From Agrypnia vestita (taxonomy: Eukaryota > Arthropoda > Insecta > Trichoptera > Phryganeidae), in the NCBI GenBank assembly GCA_016648135.1, contig JADDOH010023668.1, forward strand, positions 50,447 to 114,446: 64,000 bases of DNA, given 5' to 3'. The notes below the pieces were generated by a model. That model searched no databases. It saw only the letters and a program-made list of their open reading frames with translations, and was not told where the DNA came from. Below, piece by piece: positions 32,859 through 46,173 of this stretch (positions are counted from its first letter, which is position 1; every line of letters starts with the position of its first letter). The translations under genes and the position numbers were made by a program.

Positions 32859-35640
32859 CTCCCCCAATTTGCCACCTTGAGCACCACCTTACTTACCTAT
32901 GCCCGCGGGACACTGCAGGATATTAACAAATATTGAGAACGAATCGACGAACTAATCGTACGACGTACGATTACCAGTATTTTTATATTTATTTACTTCC
33001 ACAACGAGGTAATCTGCCATTAGATCAGTTTATAAATATTTAGCATTCTAGGTTTGCGATAAATTAATATTTTATACGAATATTAAATAAATATAATGTA
33101 TAGAAACGGGAGTAACATTTTTGTACGAAGCACCAAAGATGTCAAATACGTTTAAAGGTGTTTGACATCTTAGTTCAAACGAAACAGGTTCGCATATGGA
33201 GACGAGGACAGGAAAATCGATACCGCCATCGGCAAACTAGTTCAATCATGGCCAGATTGACTTCGACATACTGTTATAAAATTTTGCTTAAATAACATCG
33301 ATCATTTTAAGCAGTTTCCTATCATAAAATAATATCAAGTTAGGCGAAAGCAAATAAAGCAAAGCATAAGTCATAATTTTTAAATACTGAAGTACAAATG
33401 CATTACATACATAATAATTTTGTGTTTATCGTTTCTATAAAAATTAAATCAGCTTCACAGGTTTATTTAAAAATAATAACCACTAAATTTATTTGTTAAA
33501 ATAAAATACTACACACAACACACATCCTTGTAAAAAAATCACAGAATATTTTAATCAAATGAATACCCCCAAAAAAATTGTAAAAAGACATTTCAGCTTT
33601 ATGGCACCGAGACGACATCACAGTACTTAAACAATATTCATTACGAGAAGTGTCCATAACTGATTATTTGAAATTGTACACGATATTTCTAAAAATAAAT
33701 TTGCTTATTACTGTATCCTTGTTCCGCAAACGTAAATTATACCCAATATACGCTGAGAACCTTGAACATAATTAAACGCTTACATTCAATATCTATTTTC
33801 ATTCCATTCGTCGTTTAATATTCCATAACTCTGTTGCCGATCCAATAGTTGAAGGCATATAAGGTTGCATATTACTAATATAGTTTAGTTTCCTGTTAGT
33901 GGAGTTTCCTGATCAGGCAGAGCACAGTGAGAATCGCCGTAATTTAAAAAATGAAATGCATAGTTTATTTTTTAATATTTTAAATACTTAGATAGATTTT
34001 TTTCTGTATATTTTTCTAATTGATTCATGTAATTTGTTTAAAATGAAACACTGAACTACAATGAATTTGAAAATGATGTATTACAAAATGAAGTGTATAC
34101 GGTATTCTGCTGTAGTACAGGACGACTTTCTAGAACAGTGATGGATAATGACAAGTGCATTATATTTAATTATTAAATGAACATTCTCGGGAGTGTTAAT
34201 GAAATAATGAAACAGATAGCCATAAATTCCACCCCCACACCCCAGTGACAATTTAACTCATCCCCGCAGCCATCTTGTTAACAGATAACCCTATTCGCGG
34301 ACTCGCAAATAAATTATGAGTGAAATCTATTTTGTGACTTTAGCTATAAATTACGTCACGATTCGCAGGAGCTAGAAGAGAGGTAAAAAATGTTTCGCAC
34401 CCTTTAGTAAGGGATGAGTGGGTTTGCCTTTGATAAAATTACGTGCGGCCAACGTTTTATCGAGGTAAAAGGGTACATTATTGCATATACTTCTCGCAGG
34501 TAAGTTATTTCAAAAGATTTGGTGTATTTGATTTGGTTAAAAAGGCTACACGTTCATTACGTGGTTCTAGGTAAATGTTTATCGTTTAATATTTCATGGT
34601 CCTATCAATCTATTTCCGTACACTACGGTGGATAATTAGGTTTGGTGTTCAAAATATTCTTCATTTGGGTACTTGTCGGAATATTTTTTTATTTAAACTA
34701 CCTATCTTGTTTTCGTTCTTAAATTATCTTTTTATATTTCGGTTTTTATGTTCCAAATTAATTAGGGTTGATGATGAAAATGTTCTCCATGATTGTAAAT
34801 ACGTTAACTTCTTTTGTCTCTTTCGTTTTATATTTACTATTATCTAATATATATGTACCTATCTACATGTAATTATATTTATAAGGGGAATGCGTCCTGC
34901 GTCCAATTACACTACAACAAATTAATCATAAAAATAATAAAAACACTTTCCTTTGTATTAAACCACGATTTATTATTGTGTCAACCGGTTTCGCTTAAAC
35001 TTAAGCTTATATATTATAATTATTTTAAATTATTTGCATATTTATTGAAAACGAATTTTATGTAATATACCCCGCTTATTGAGCATAAATTGCCTATTAT
35101 GCCTGGGTTTCGCGGATATACATTAAACAAATAAATGAAAAAAACTACATCTAAAGCAAGTACAAAATGTAGAAACAAATAACTGAGTAAATTTGACAAA
35201 ACATAATAAAGTACTTAAAATTTACAATAAATATTTCATTATTGAACACAGCCACACAAAATCAAATATTACAAAATTAAAGATGATTAAAAATATAAAG
35301 ATTCACGTTTCACTTTTTGTTACACTGATGATTTTGTATAATATAGAGTTTATCTGTGCATTAGTAGCTATCTTTGCCTTTGATATATATCTATATTTCT
35401 TTAAAATATTCCGACAAGTGGCTAATTGACGGCGCGAATCAGTTCGCAACTGACTTTCGAGGTGGGTGAACGATTATTTCTTTATTGAGATCTTTTCACC
35501 TGTTACTATTATTATAATGCTCTATTCTAACTCTAACCAAGATATTTATCTTCTGGTTTGAGTTTTCTTTAAGTGAACGGCCGTGAAAACCTAAGAACAT
35601 TTATGAAATATTCGTGTTTGTATTATAACCATCGTCATCA
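32859..35640. other. No supported gene
   Basis: AT-rich. Includes an inverted pair AAGATGTCAAA / TTTGACATCTT near 33135-33171 and a less AT-rich island at 34220-34480. Plus-strand open frames between 34596 and 35429 are hydrophobic chance frames in AT-rich DNA. Confidence 0.4.
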
Positions 35641-35646
35641 CTTTTG

Positions 35647-35711
35647 ACTCCACATGACCCAGCCACCGAAATCTTCCCAGTCTTATAAATTTTGTGATGC
35701 TTAGCTCCTTA
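35647..35711 (-). pseudogene. Fragment of a non-LTR RT C-terminus
   Basis: Reads KELSITKFIRLGRFRWLGHV on the minus strand. It is the same family and orientation as the longer relic at 60993-61303, where the corresponding peptide is KELNVTKFISLGRLHWLGHV. Confidence 0.75.
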
Positions 35712-36716
35712 TATTAAACAGAATATACGTTAAACAGAATATATTTATATGTTGCAACGTTTGCGCCAAAGTCCATTTTCTAGAACCGGTCCAAAGATAC
35801 TTAAAATTAAAATAATAAAATAATAAAATTTTCCTTTCAAAAACATCCAGTCAGTACCCACGTCTCAACTGCGTAAGTGAACACTGGTCTAATAGGCGAT
35901 TTTTACACTAATATTTTAGAATTTCTGGACAGCAGTCTGGATTTTATCTGCTTTTGGAGGCTGAAAAATTTCAGCGATTTACGCTCACGCTTCTGGATCT
36001 CCTCTGCGGAATTATTGTTGTCTGTTATCATGGAGGTATGTAAAACTTGGTGCCGTTTCAAAATTATAACTTCCATACGAGAGAATTGGGGTTTGTTGGG
36101 TGCATCCAAAGGCCATGTATTTGATCTTCTGCTAATTTACTATAAAACCCATGTTTTTGGCAGAACTTTCAAGATTTATGAAGGCATTACGTAAAACATC
36201 AGTTTTGTTATAACATGTGTCATGTAATGTGTGATATGTGTAACAAAACTCTAATTGTTATTCTGAACTCAAAATGAAATCCAATCGTCGTATAGTGAAA
36301 TCTAATACGTCGTATGTGAGTAGTGATTCACAGGAAATCATGAGAAAGCAGCTGCATTCATCTCACAAAACATTTATCAAAACAATGTCCGTTATAATTT
36401 TCTTATCATCGTTTATTTATACGTCCATAAATAACAGACAGTGACAAAGGAGAGAATTTCTAAGATAAAGAAGCAGGCTCGGTGACTATTTGAATTCAAA
36501 TATTCCATTTGATAGACAGAAAACAATTGTTTTAAAATTAGATTACATCACCTTGGATACTTCTAAACATTACTCGTCTGTGCATTTTTAATATTTATTT
36601 ACATTGACTTTAGCGCGGTACTGTAGCGTGTTGGATCATCATAATGAATTTTGTCATAGCTAATTTAGCAAGATTATAAAAGTCGATAATATTTATATAA
36701 TAGTAGGCTGTATATA

Positions 36717-37174
36717 TGGTGTCGGGAGAGTCTTCTTCATTCAATTTTGTATAGAAAATATTATTTACACTTTGGGTGAAATGTCAACAGTTAAGAAAGA
36801 ATATACCCGACATCAAAGTTAGCAATTTTTTTCAATATATCTAACCTAACTTTTATAAAACGTTGGAGTATCAAGTAACTTATATTAAATATTAAAAATT
36901 CATTCATTCACTCAATCATACAATTCTAATGATGAAATTTTTAAAACCGCGTATTATTTTTTTCGCAAGGTTTAATTGTTTTATTTGACTAGAAAAGCAA
37001 ATAAATTTTTAATATTCCATATAAATTACTTACACGATAGTCGAGCGTTTTACAAGAGATAAGTCAGAAATATTGAAAATGCCAATTTTGATCTCGCTTA
37101 TCTTCACCAGTGCAAAGAATACCTTCTATTCAAAATTCAATGAAGAAGACTCAACCGAAGTTTATGCTACCAGC
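36717..37174. mobile_element. Long palindromic MITE (CAGGGTGTC family), copy A
   Basis: The left arm (GAGTCTTCTTCATTCAATTT, AGAAAATATT, GGTGAAATGTCAACAG) is mirrored by the complement of the right arm (AATTCAATGAAGAAGACTC, GTTTATGCTACCAGC). The centre is AT-rich. The left end lacks the GCATAAACTTCGG block present on the right. A TA dinucleotide precedes the left end. Non-coding. Confidence 0.85.
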
Positions 37175-38473
37175 TTACATAATTCAAGTTTTACAAAACC
37201 GAGATTTAAAGATATAGTTTAGGTACATTTTTTCACAATATCAAAATCTTTTTTTTTTTCATTTACTCCATGCAAACTGTATGCATGGCCCGTTTTATAT
37301 TATAGAGAGTACAAATGGTTAATTCTTACCCGAAAATTATATCCAACTAAAAAAAATGTTTTGTAACACAGGCCACTCTTGATATCAACGACTCATATGT
37401 GAACGCATATCGGCGTGTTTGCAAATAAAGCATTAATCGCGACAATTTACATTCGTTCCAAGTCACGCGGAAGTGTATAAATCCACACACAATCACGACA
37501 GAAGGGATAGAACTCCACATAACTCACGATCTATTGTCTCTTACACACCCACACGTCATTTAACACGCAGTTTAAGACTCCTTCCTAATATTTAATCTAT
37601 GTGGCGATGGCACGCCTTTCTCACGCGGCATAATAAAAAAACTATCATTTCGTATTTATACAAGAGGAATGAAATATCAACCACGCTATTATTTGTGTGT
37701 CAAAGTATTGATATAATCAACCACCTTCGTCTTGGTTTTCTCCGCGGTTTTGATCCTATTGTGTTATGAGAGCTTTGTTCTTATTACCGGACTCAGTTAT
37801 TTTATTATTCAAGCAGTCATCATCATCATCAGACATTTTCTAACCACTGCTGGATGAAGATCTCCCCATGTAATGTCTCCCAATTGCTTTATCCACTGTA
37901 ATTCGTCGTTGTGTACTTAAGCAGAATTTGTCAGTCGGGTTTTACTACATTTACACGAACTTTAAACCTCCTTTGAAATCTACAGGTGAAAAGATTAAAT
38001 AAAAGGAAAGAAAGTATGGACGGAAAAGAAATGGGAGGTGCCTAAAAAGGTGTTGGTAAGAAGATGATTTCCTTGTATTCTTTCGAATATAAGACCCGAC
38101 CTAATATTATTTTTGGCTTAAAAATACGTATTAGGGCATAATTTCCAAACAATATATATTTATTTAATGTGTTCACATACTAAATTATCTACTAATATTC
38201 ATTTAAAAATATCTAATTTTATTCAAACACAGTAAGTTTTTCCTTTTAAATTTAATTAATTTACAATTTACGAGACCGGTATCTCCGGAATATGTGACTA
38301 TCATAGGGAAAATACGGTAGGAATTTTTTCATTAGGTCTTATTTTACAATAATAATAACTATGGGTCTTATATTACGACAATAACCCTAAAAGTTTAAAA
38401 ATCTGATACGGCTTATTTTCCGAGTAAGTCTTATTGTAGGACACGTTTAATGGCCTTGAGTTAAGTTAGGTTT
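37175..38473. other. Mostly AT-rich; short retrotransposon tail inside
   Basis: Around 37817-37902, a CAT(CATCAT)n run followed by CTAACCACTGCTGGATGAAG and CTCCCCATG recalls the 3' end of lepidopteran non-LTR retrotransposons. A less AT-rich island lies at 37430-37640. No gene called. Confidence 0.4.
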
Positions 38474-38705
38474 TTGGCATGTTAATCGAATGAATGAGAA
38501 AAGAATGGTAAGAAAAATATGTGACGCAAGTTTTGACGACAACAGAAAGAGAGGACGACCGCAGAAGACGTGGTACGACCATATTAACCAGATATTGGAA
38601 AATGGTCTTGTTAGGAGCCTCAAGAATCGTCGAGTTTGTATGCAAAGCTCGACGATTCTTGTGCTCCGTCTACTCCCGCGAGGAAACGGCATGGTGGTAA
38701 GTAAG
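38474..38705 (+). pseudogene. Non-LTR RT C-terminal fragment with internal hairpin
   Basis: Encodes HVNRMNEKRMVRKICDASFD, then RKRGRPQKTWYDHINQILEN and SLKNRRVCMQS, the GRP-K-W tail of a non-LTR reverse transcriptase. It is closely related to the relic at 54690-55102. After CMQS the sequence turns into an inverted copy of itself: CAAGAATCGTCGAG (38621-38634) is repeated as CTCGACGATTCTTG (38648-38661), replacing the DVDEV-type segment found in the other copy, and then the common end (CCGTCTACTCCCGCGAGG) resumes. Confidence 0.8.
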
Positions 38706-38799
38706 TCTTATTTTCGGGAGAACAGGATAGATGTAGGTATGTACACATCCCCCCCCCCCCGGTGGTTGGAGCTAGATCAAATTGAAGTAAAATCGGTAA

Positions 38800-39130
38800 T
38801 TACGTTTAGGCGTTAGAGTCAACTGCCATCAATCTCCTAACAGTGGGACAGCGGGTACCGCAGCGTTCTTCACTCGGACCGACCGGCCAACGACAAATCT
38901 CAACTCGGACAAAAGACACAATGGTCATAATTGATGACCGTGACATTTTCGTGGCCGGGACATTAAATACGAGGATCCTCGAGAAGATGCGACTCCTCGA
39001 AGCCACGTCACCAAAAGGAACGCGAAACCACACCGTCCCCGCGGAGGAAGTCAAGCGCGTGTTGGACACGCCGCGGGCGAGCCCTACAGAACTTGAACGG
39101 TGAAGATCGGCCAAGACTTGTGTCAATCGG
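38800..39130. other. GC-rich block of unknown origin
   Basis: A sharply bounded GC- and CpG-rich segment with open frames on both strands (38843-39103 plus; 38806-39126 minus). Neither product is recognised. It follows directly on the RT fragment and could be part of a retroelement or a transferred or genic piece; I cannot decide. Confidence 0.35.
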
Positions 39131-39539
39131 ACGTCTCGGCCATTCCACTACTTTATATGTATGAATGGACGAAATACTGCACTAATACATACTTCGAAAT
39201 CGTCTTCACAAATAATGAGCGATACATCATAAAGGAATTCTTTGTGCGTATGAGCAGGGCTTCGTCAACGAAGAATGCACACGGAATGTCGCAAAAGGGA
39301 CGAAAAATACACGTAATAATAAAAGTTTTTTTTGTGGCTTATGGTTAAAATATTCTGCGGTTATCAAAAACTGTAGTGCGCGGTAAGAGAAGAGCGCTTG
39401 GTAGGCGGGTGTTGCATAACATATTAATAATATTTATTTATAATAAACTTTCTGGCAAAATAAAAAAATAAGTTGGTACATGATATTGTAATTATATACT
39501 TTTGAAAACTTAACAATTTCTAATGCTTACCTACATATA

Positions 39540-39735
39540 CAGGGCGTCTCTTAGGTAGTTGCATAAACTTCGGAGTAGTCTTCTTTATTCAACTTTGGAT
39601 AGAAAATATTATTTGCACTGTGGGTGAAATGTCAACAGTTGGGTTTAAGGACAACAAAGTTTGCATTTTTTTTCGAGATTATTCTTAGTTAAGTTTTTCT
39701 CAAATTATCTAATCAATGCTTATAACAGGACCATC
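39540..39735. mobile_element. Palindromic MITE (CAGGGTGTC family), half-copy B
   Basis: Begins CAGGGCGTCTCTTAGGTAG right after TA and carries GCATAAACTTCGG, CTTCTTTATTCAACTTT, GGTGAAATGTCAACAGTT and AAAGTTTGCATTTTTTTTC, the family's left-arm blocks in order. The mirrored arm is missing. Confidence 0.8.
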
Positions 39736-41540
39736 CAGTATCAGTACGGTATACACATTTCGTGTAAATATTCTACATTGAATGTATGCATGTTGCTGGA
39801 GCAGGCCAAAGACGCTAATAACTGGGATATTGGTTGAGTGTGAAATAAGTGATGTATTGTTTTTTTTATATATTTTGTTCGTAGTATTCTGTTAGTTATT
39901 AATTTATAGATTTATTTATTTTTTTAAATAGTGTCTTACTTCAGTCGCCGCAAAGGAGTTTCGAATCTCCTCGACTACACGAGTCAGCCGACTGCCCTGG
40001 ATACATTAGTAATTTATTAGGCTGACATACGGAGTCGTACATAATTAGAGTCTGAATAAAAATATAATAGATATCGTTATTCTCTGTCATAGTAAGATAT
40101 TCCGCTGCACGATCTCATCATAATACATCGACCCCGCGCTGACCGGAGCATTAGCTACAGTACTCACTTAAAGTCTACTTTCCATCTAATAGTGCAGTCT
40201 TTTGTTTGGAAGTCATTCGTTATATTCAACTGTGTACTTACAGTTGAAACTTGTGAAACACGCATTTAATAAAAAATATCACGTGTTCCGAAATGGAAAA
40301 GAAAAGAAACAAGAGAAATAAAAACCGAAATACAAAGGGAATTGGAAAGATGCTCGAAAACTTACGGTATATTTTACATTGGGTCTATAGACTTATCGCG
40401 TCTGCTTGTATGTGCGTTGTACCTACACGGGCCCTCAGACTCAAAAAGATTGGCTCATTTCCCGCCGTTTCAATTTCTCGGAAAAACCCATTCCTCGAAG
40501 TTCGTGTATGCTTTCAATTTGTTACACAAAAAAAATCGATAACAATGTTACGTTATACATCTCGGTGAGTTATCCAAACATCAGTCTGCAAATTGGCTTC
40601 TGCGAGCCGAGAAAATTGACTGATTGAGACGTCGATAGCGGGAAGAATTAGCTCGTTAAAGAACCAATTAAAAAAAGAATTGTCCGACGCTTAAATGTCC
40701 CGGGAAACGAGTCTACATCGGATCACGGTCGCGAGAAATAATGTCAGGTTTTGAGTCATGACTCTTCCACGTAACACGACTCGGTTCTTGTCCGGTTTCA
40801 GAACACAGAGACCAGACCACGTCGGGTCGTGACCGTGTCTCCGGTCGTGACCGACTCCATCTCCTTTATCTCGGGGGACACTCAGACCAGATATTAAAGC
40901 CGACATTTGATTTCACTCGGGTCGTAAAAGGTGTCAATTCACGTGGTAAGTATTACATGCTTACTGGACAATTATATCTAATAATGCATGAACATCAAAC
41001 CGTCTAATGGATTACAGTCATAAATAAGAAGATAGTGGAGTAGTATCCAGCCATTAAAAATTATGTAATGTCATCTCTTCATCGGTGTAACATTTTTCAA
41101 GCATTCACGACCGTTAAGTGAATAAATCGATTATTGCAAAACTTCGAATCATTATTTCAATACAGGAGAAACAATGTTAATGGCTATTATGGTCAAATAA
41201 ACATTCAAATGTTGCCACTCTTCAGATACAACATCATGATTAAAACCGATATAAATATTTCACACCACCACTGTAATAATTTATTATTATGTTAAAAAAA
41301 ATTATTGTAGGTTTCAATTTTAGAACAATTTTCACTTGTCGGATGAATGAATTATAATTAAACTGTGTCAACAATTTATTATACATTGACATCGAATTTT
41401 TGACCTTTTATATTTATAGTATTATATTTTCATTATATTGTATTTATACGTAAGTTTTTTTCCGTACTACAAAATGTAACTTTTCACACGATCACTCATT
41501 TTATAAACATATTCTATGTTAAGTGAAGGTATCGCTTATA
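39736..41540. other. No supported gene; less AT-rich island
   Basis: 40290-40930 is richer in GC, with open frames (MEKKRNKRNKNRNTKGIGKM from 40293 plus; 40691-40906 minus) that match nothing known. A direct repeat GGTCGTGACCG occurs twice near 40827-40852. Confidence 0.35.
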
Positions 41541-41745
41541 CAGATGTCTCATAGCTAGCAGCAAAAACTTTACAGGTGGATTTCTGCCTTGAAAATGAGT
41601 CGACAATGTTGAAGCAACCATGACCCAATATCAAAAGTTACGGAGATGTGCAATATCAAAGTTTGAATTTTTTTCAACATTTCTGACTAATTTTTTTAAT
41701 TTTTGACGATTTTAATGCACACATTCCTGCAATAGGTTTATAATG
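41541..41745. mobile_element. Palindromic MITE (CAGGGTGTC family), half-copy C
   Basis: Begins CAGATGTCTCATAGCTAGCA next to TA, then GCAAAAACTTTACAGGTGGA, GAGTCGACAATGTTGAAGC, CCCAATATCAAAAGTTACGG and CAATATCAAAGTTTGAATTT. The right arm is absent. Confidence 0.8.
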
Positions 41746-41835
41746 TACTTTAATAATTTATTTATTATGTACATCATTACCTGCCGTTGCCAATCTACCA
41801 CCCTACACTAGTCTACACTATAAACCAGATTACCG

Positions 41836-41933
41836 AATGAAGGCTTACTATATTTTTTCGACTATCCAATGAGACATTTCATGAAATGAAGGCTTACTAT
41901 ATTTTTTCGACTATCCAATGAGACATTTCATGA
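41836..41933. repeat. Perfect 49-bp tandem duplication
   Basis: Two identical copies starting AATGAAGGCTTACTATATTT at 41836 and 41885. No differences seen, so recent. Confidence 0.95.
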
Positions 41934-41937
41934 AATG

Positions 41938-41987
41938 TATATTATATCAAAAGCATTGTATGAATACAATGCTTTTGATATAATATA
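41938..41987. repeat. Perfect hairpin, 23-base arms, TGAA loop
   Basis: 41938-41960 and 41965-41987 are exact complements around TGAA. The arms contain AAAGCATTGTA and TACAATGCTTT. It directly follows the 49-bp duplication. Confidence 0.95.
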
Positions 41988-42104
41988 TTAAATGTTACAT
42001 GATTCACTTTCAGGTATACTTTATATACAATATTTACATTTATTGTAAAGTCGCAATAATATATGAATAATTTATAAAAAACGTATGTCTAAAATTTTGA
42101 AATG

Positions 42105-42108
<4 letters not shown>

Positions 42109-42149
<41 letters not shown>
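42109..42149. repeat. (TA)n microsatellite
   Basis: About 20 uninterrupted TA units. Confidence 0.97.
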
Positions 42150-42151
<2 letters not shown>

Positions 42152-45100
42152 TTCTCATGAAATAGTATACATAGATTTCGTAGCTGGTAATGATACCTCT
42201 ATATTTTTAAAGTGGAGTAATAACTAATGTACGGGGTATTAAACAAACCAATTATTATTTTTAATAATTATGTATATTCTTCAGAATTATTTTAACATAA
42301 TATACACTAGAATATGCATGAAAATCAATATTTAAATTTTTTAAACTTCATTTTTAAGGAATCTATTGCGGATAAAATCCAGAAATTGTGTTTTCAGAAC
42401 TCATAAAAATATTGTTGGAAATTAAGAATTGCTGCACACGCCAGGTGGGCAATGCCGCGATGTTCATGAAAAGTATGGCAGTTTGACGTGAACAAGAGAA
42501 ATTACAACATTCTTCGTGGGGATACTCTTCAAGAATATGATTTCGGAGTTTCGAGTGGAGGGCAGAGTGTGCACTTCGTGACGAGCAGTGAGGTAATAAT
42601 AGACAGTGAAGGGAAAATCAATACGTAATCTGAATACTTTGCTCCACATACAGTCGTCGCTCACGTCTGGAAATGTAGATTAACCCACTGGTATTAGTAG
42701 TACCTAGACACAAGGCACTTTGTCGGAAACTTTGTCGACTGAACAAAAATAGCCCAAACTATTATGACAATTACTAAATATTATATGTGTATCTATAGAC
42801 ACCGAACTGCCGTATGACATGTAAAATGAAAATATACGTCATATCACGTTTCGTGGGAAGGTCTTCAAGTCAGTTAGGACAAATTGAATAGCGCACTAAA
42901 AATAAACGATTGAAAAAAAATAGAACAAAAAATATAGAAGTCTCATATACCGGCGGCGACATCTAATATATACACTATTTCATGGAAATGACAAATTATC
43001 AACCGTAGATATCGATAGTGTAGTTGTAACAAATATGTAAAATGAGTTATATAAATAACACAAATATACAATTTTAAAACAATCGATAGAGGTTTGGTTG
43101 TTCTTGGATGGAATTGGCGAACGTTGCATTGTGTAAAGTGATCACTTAAGCCAGCCAAGACAAGTTGTAGGTACTGTGGACGCCCAATAAAAACTTCTAT
43201 ATATGTATGCTTTGTCAGCAAAAAGAATTATGTTTTTTTTTTTGTTTTTTATACCTCATTATTTATATGTTGTATGTATGTTTTATGTATATATATGTTT
43301 TTATACCTCATTATTTATATCTCATCATTATTTCTGGTAGCGTTATTAACGTACATTACAACAAAGAGAATTGTGCAGTTTTTTTGGCCTTTTATAACTC
43401 ACTATTTCATACTTCATCATTACAGGCGCCATCTGGTAGCTTTAGTGATGGACATTGTTAAATAGAGAAATACTGTCAAAGTTTCGATACAAAAAAAAAA
43501 ACAAATTAGACCCTCACAGACCAAGGGCGAGACAGTCCATAATTAAATATTTTTTTTAAGACAAAACTGAACCAGAGAAACACTGACATTAACAACGAAA
43601 GTTTTGATCAATTTTTCGCACACGGGGGGTGATAAGAGTTATTCAACGCGTATTTAACTTTAACAATGGTAAAAGTGTTTTCTCTGCAATTTAAAAAACA
43701 TAACCCTTATTACCGTCCGAAAAAATTCCCGTCCTCTAGGGCTGAACACATACCTTCTATATATGTATGTTTAATATAATAATGCCCATACCATTCCGGA
43801 AGGGTACGGATTAATCCGAGAGGAGGGGAAGGGGAATGAGGGCTGTAATTTTTCGTGACGTTGAACATGAGAACCCGTGTACTGCCTAAGAGTGAGTACA
43901 CACTTAATAAAATTGTTTACGATTAACCACGTTTTTTCTCTAGCATTTTTCCTGCATTTAATGCGGTAAAAACTGTATAAAAAGTATTTTTACATTAAAC
44001 ATTACACTAAAATTAAACTAAAAAAAGTATTTACCTACTTAAAAAAGCAAACGCATTAAAGCAAGCATGACATAACAGGGAACTTCGGATTAAACAGATT
44101 TTAGAAAAAATATATTATTATAAATCTTAGCCGTACAATAATTTACAATTTTCTGCTAGACTAAGTAAAAAAATAATAATTAAATCCCAACGTAGGCTCA
44201 AAAAAAAAGCAGCTGTAGCATGAAACATATTCAGTTAATTACAAATCCGCTGAACATGAAAAATAAAAGTATACACGAAATAATTTACAATTTAACGTAT
44301 ACATTGAGCGCACATGCGCAACAGAAAATGCACATTGAATAATCTCCCTGTTACAGCGTTAAGATTGGGTAACAAGTTACGGCACTATTTTTCTGACGCC
44401 GGCTTTAACTAACGCCGAACTAAAAAGAGAGTATTTTACCTCGATGTAAATCCGACACGAGAAAATGACTCCGAGCTCATGCTGGTACGATGTGAGTCAG
44501 GCTGTGGTCACACAATGGCGACTCTTATTATGTCACGAGTGCCACCATTGAGGTCATTTTAATAGCGCTCTCCGAGAGTAACATCGAAGTTGACACATTT
44601 GCAAACTTATATAAAAGCAATTAGTCGAAGCACTTCCATCAATGTTATACGAGTTCCAGAAATCAAGATTGATCATTGTTTTAGTTGTAATAAAATGTCG
44701 TGGTTAAGTGAGTTTTATACGACTTTCTGTTGGTGCTGGATATTTGATTTAACTTAAGGGTCAAAATGTGTGATATTAGAATCTATATATAGACTTTCTG
44801 GTATCTTTGAAATTAGTTTTATTCTCTCTTTCTTTCTAAGAAATAATTTTTAATAATGTAAGCAGAAGTAATTTGAACCAAACTTAAGACGGATAATCAA
44901 ATATACTTTGATAATACGTAAAGCATAGACTGTTTTTCAAATAGATTATTTTAGATGTGATTTAAAATAACGAAATAAATTAAATGATACGCCAGATTAC
45001 ATATAAAAGCTAAGGAAATAAATAACATTATATTTTATAATAACATTTTGTATCATAAAATACTCCTGTAGGTATATTTTTGATCAACGTTATTCCTGGC

Positions 45101-46173
45101 CCACCTACCTGACTCGTTATTCTACATTTTGAAAATACATTCGACTCGGATTTTCCAGGTCCTAACGTACCATGAAACATTGTATCTCACGTTACTTTCC
45201 ATGTGGATGATATCTCAATAGAAGTATACAAAAAACGAAATAACACACTTATCCAATTAAGACACGTGGCAATCGTAGTCAATTTGTGTAAATACGTAGA
45301 AAACAAATATTATATTTCATCTCTATAATTTTTTTTCTTCTCATTATTTCAATTCTGTGTGTAAATAAAGGCTTTGAGGACATTGAATGTATAAAATGAA
45401 AAACCTTCACACAATATTAATATTCATCGCAAAAAAGAAAAAAATTGAGTAAATATATGAATACATAATTGTAAAGCTTAGACCAATAAATGTAATTTTT
45501 TAAAAATCATGTTTAGCTTTTCCTTTAAAAAATCTTTTAATATTAACAGCAATTTACATTTCTAGCAACGACGTGCAAAAATTTTCACTACAATTATATG
45601 TACTTTTTATATAATAATATTCATACTATAATATTTTTGTATCAGTTCGCTATATTTTATTCCCGAGAGAAATAACACAGTGACAATCTTGTTTATTTTA
45701 ATTGTATAGTTGAGCGTTGAGCAAACAATAATTGAACTTTGATTGAAGTTAATCATTGTGCTATGTTATTTTTATAGTGTCAATATTACGTTGCATTTAT
45801 TTAATTTATGGCAGTTCGCGACCGATGCATAGTTGATTATTTCAAGATTTAGATAAACTAATGACATTTGATTGAGGTGTGAGCTTTGTAAACATTTGTG
45901 GTAAACTAATAATAAAGATATAATTCTGAAAATGTTTTTAAATCTTGACAATCGAAGAAGTTTGTCAAGTCCGTATTTATTTCTTCAAATTGACAAATCA
46001 CAAAATTAGTTCCAAAATATACATTTCAAAACCATCAGAATCAAAAGTTTATTCAGAATTATCATCTTTCCAGATTACTTGGACTCATGAAAAAAACACC
46101 CAGAACACATAATTATCAATTTTTCGATTTTCGATACCAAACAAATCAAATAGAAATATTAATTTTATTATTT
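42150..46173. other. No supported gene
   Basis: AT-rich with islands at 42430-42690 and 44360-44600. A block with TTTTATACCTCATTATTTATAT repeated at about 43246 and 43301 precedes a GGCGCCATCT motif at 43425-43434. CTTCTATATATGTATG recurs at about 43193 and 43754. None resolves into a known element. Confidence 0.35.

Noticed and set aside
42109..42149. (TA)n tract as a replication or scaffold attachment element
   Set aside because: It is a simple microsatellite; nothing else supports a function.
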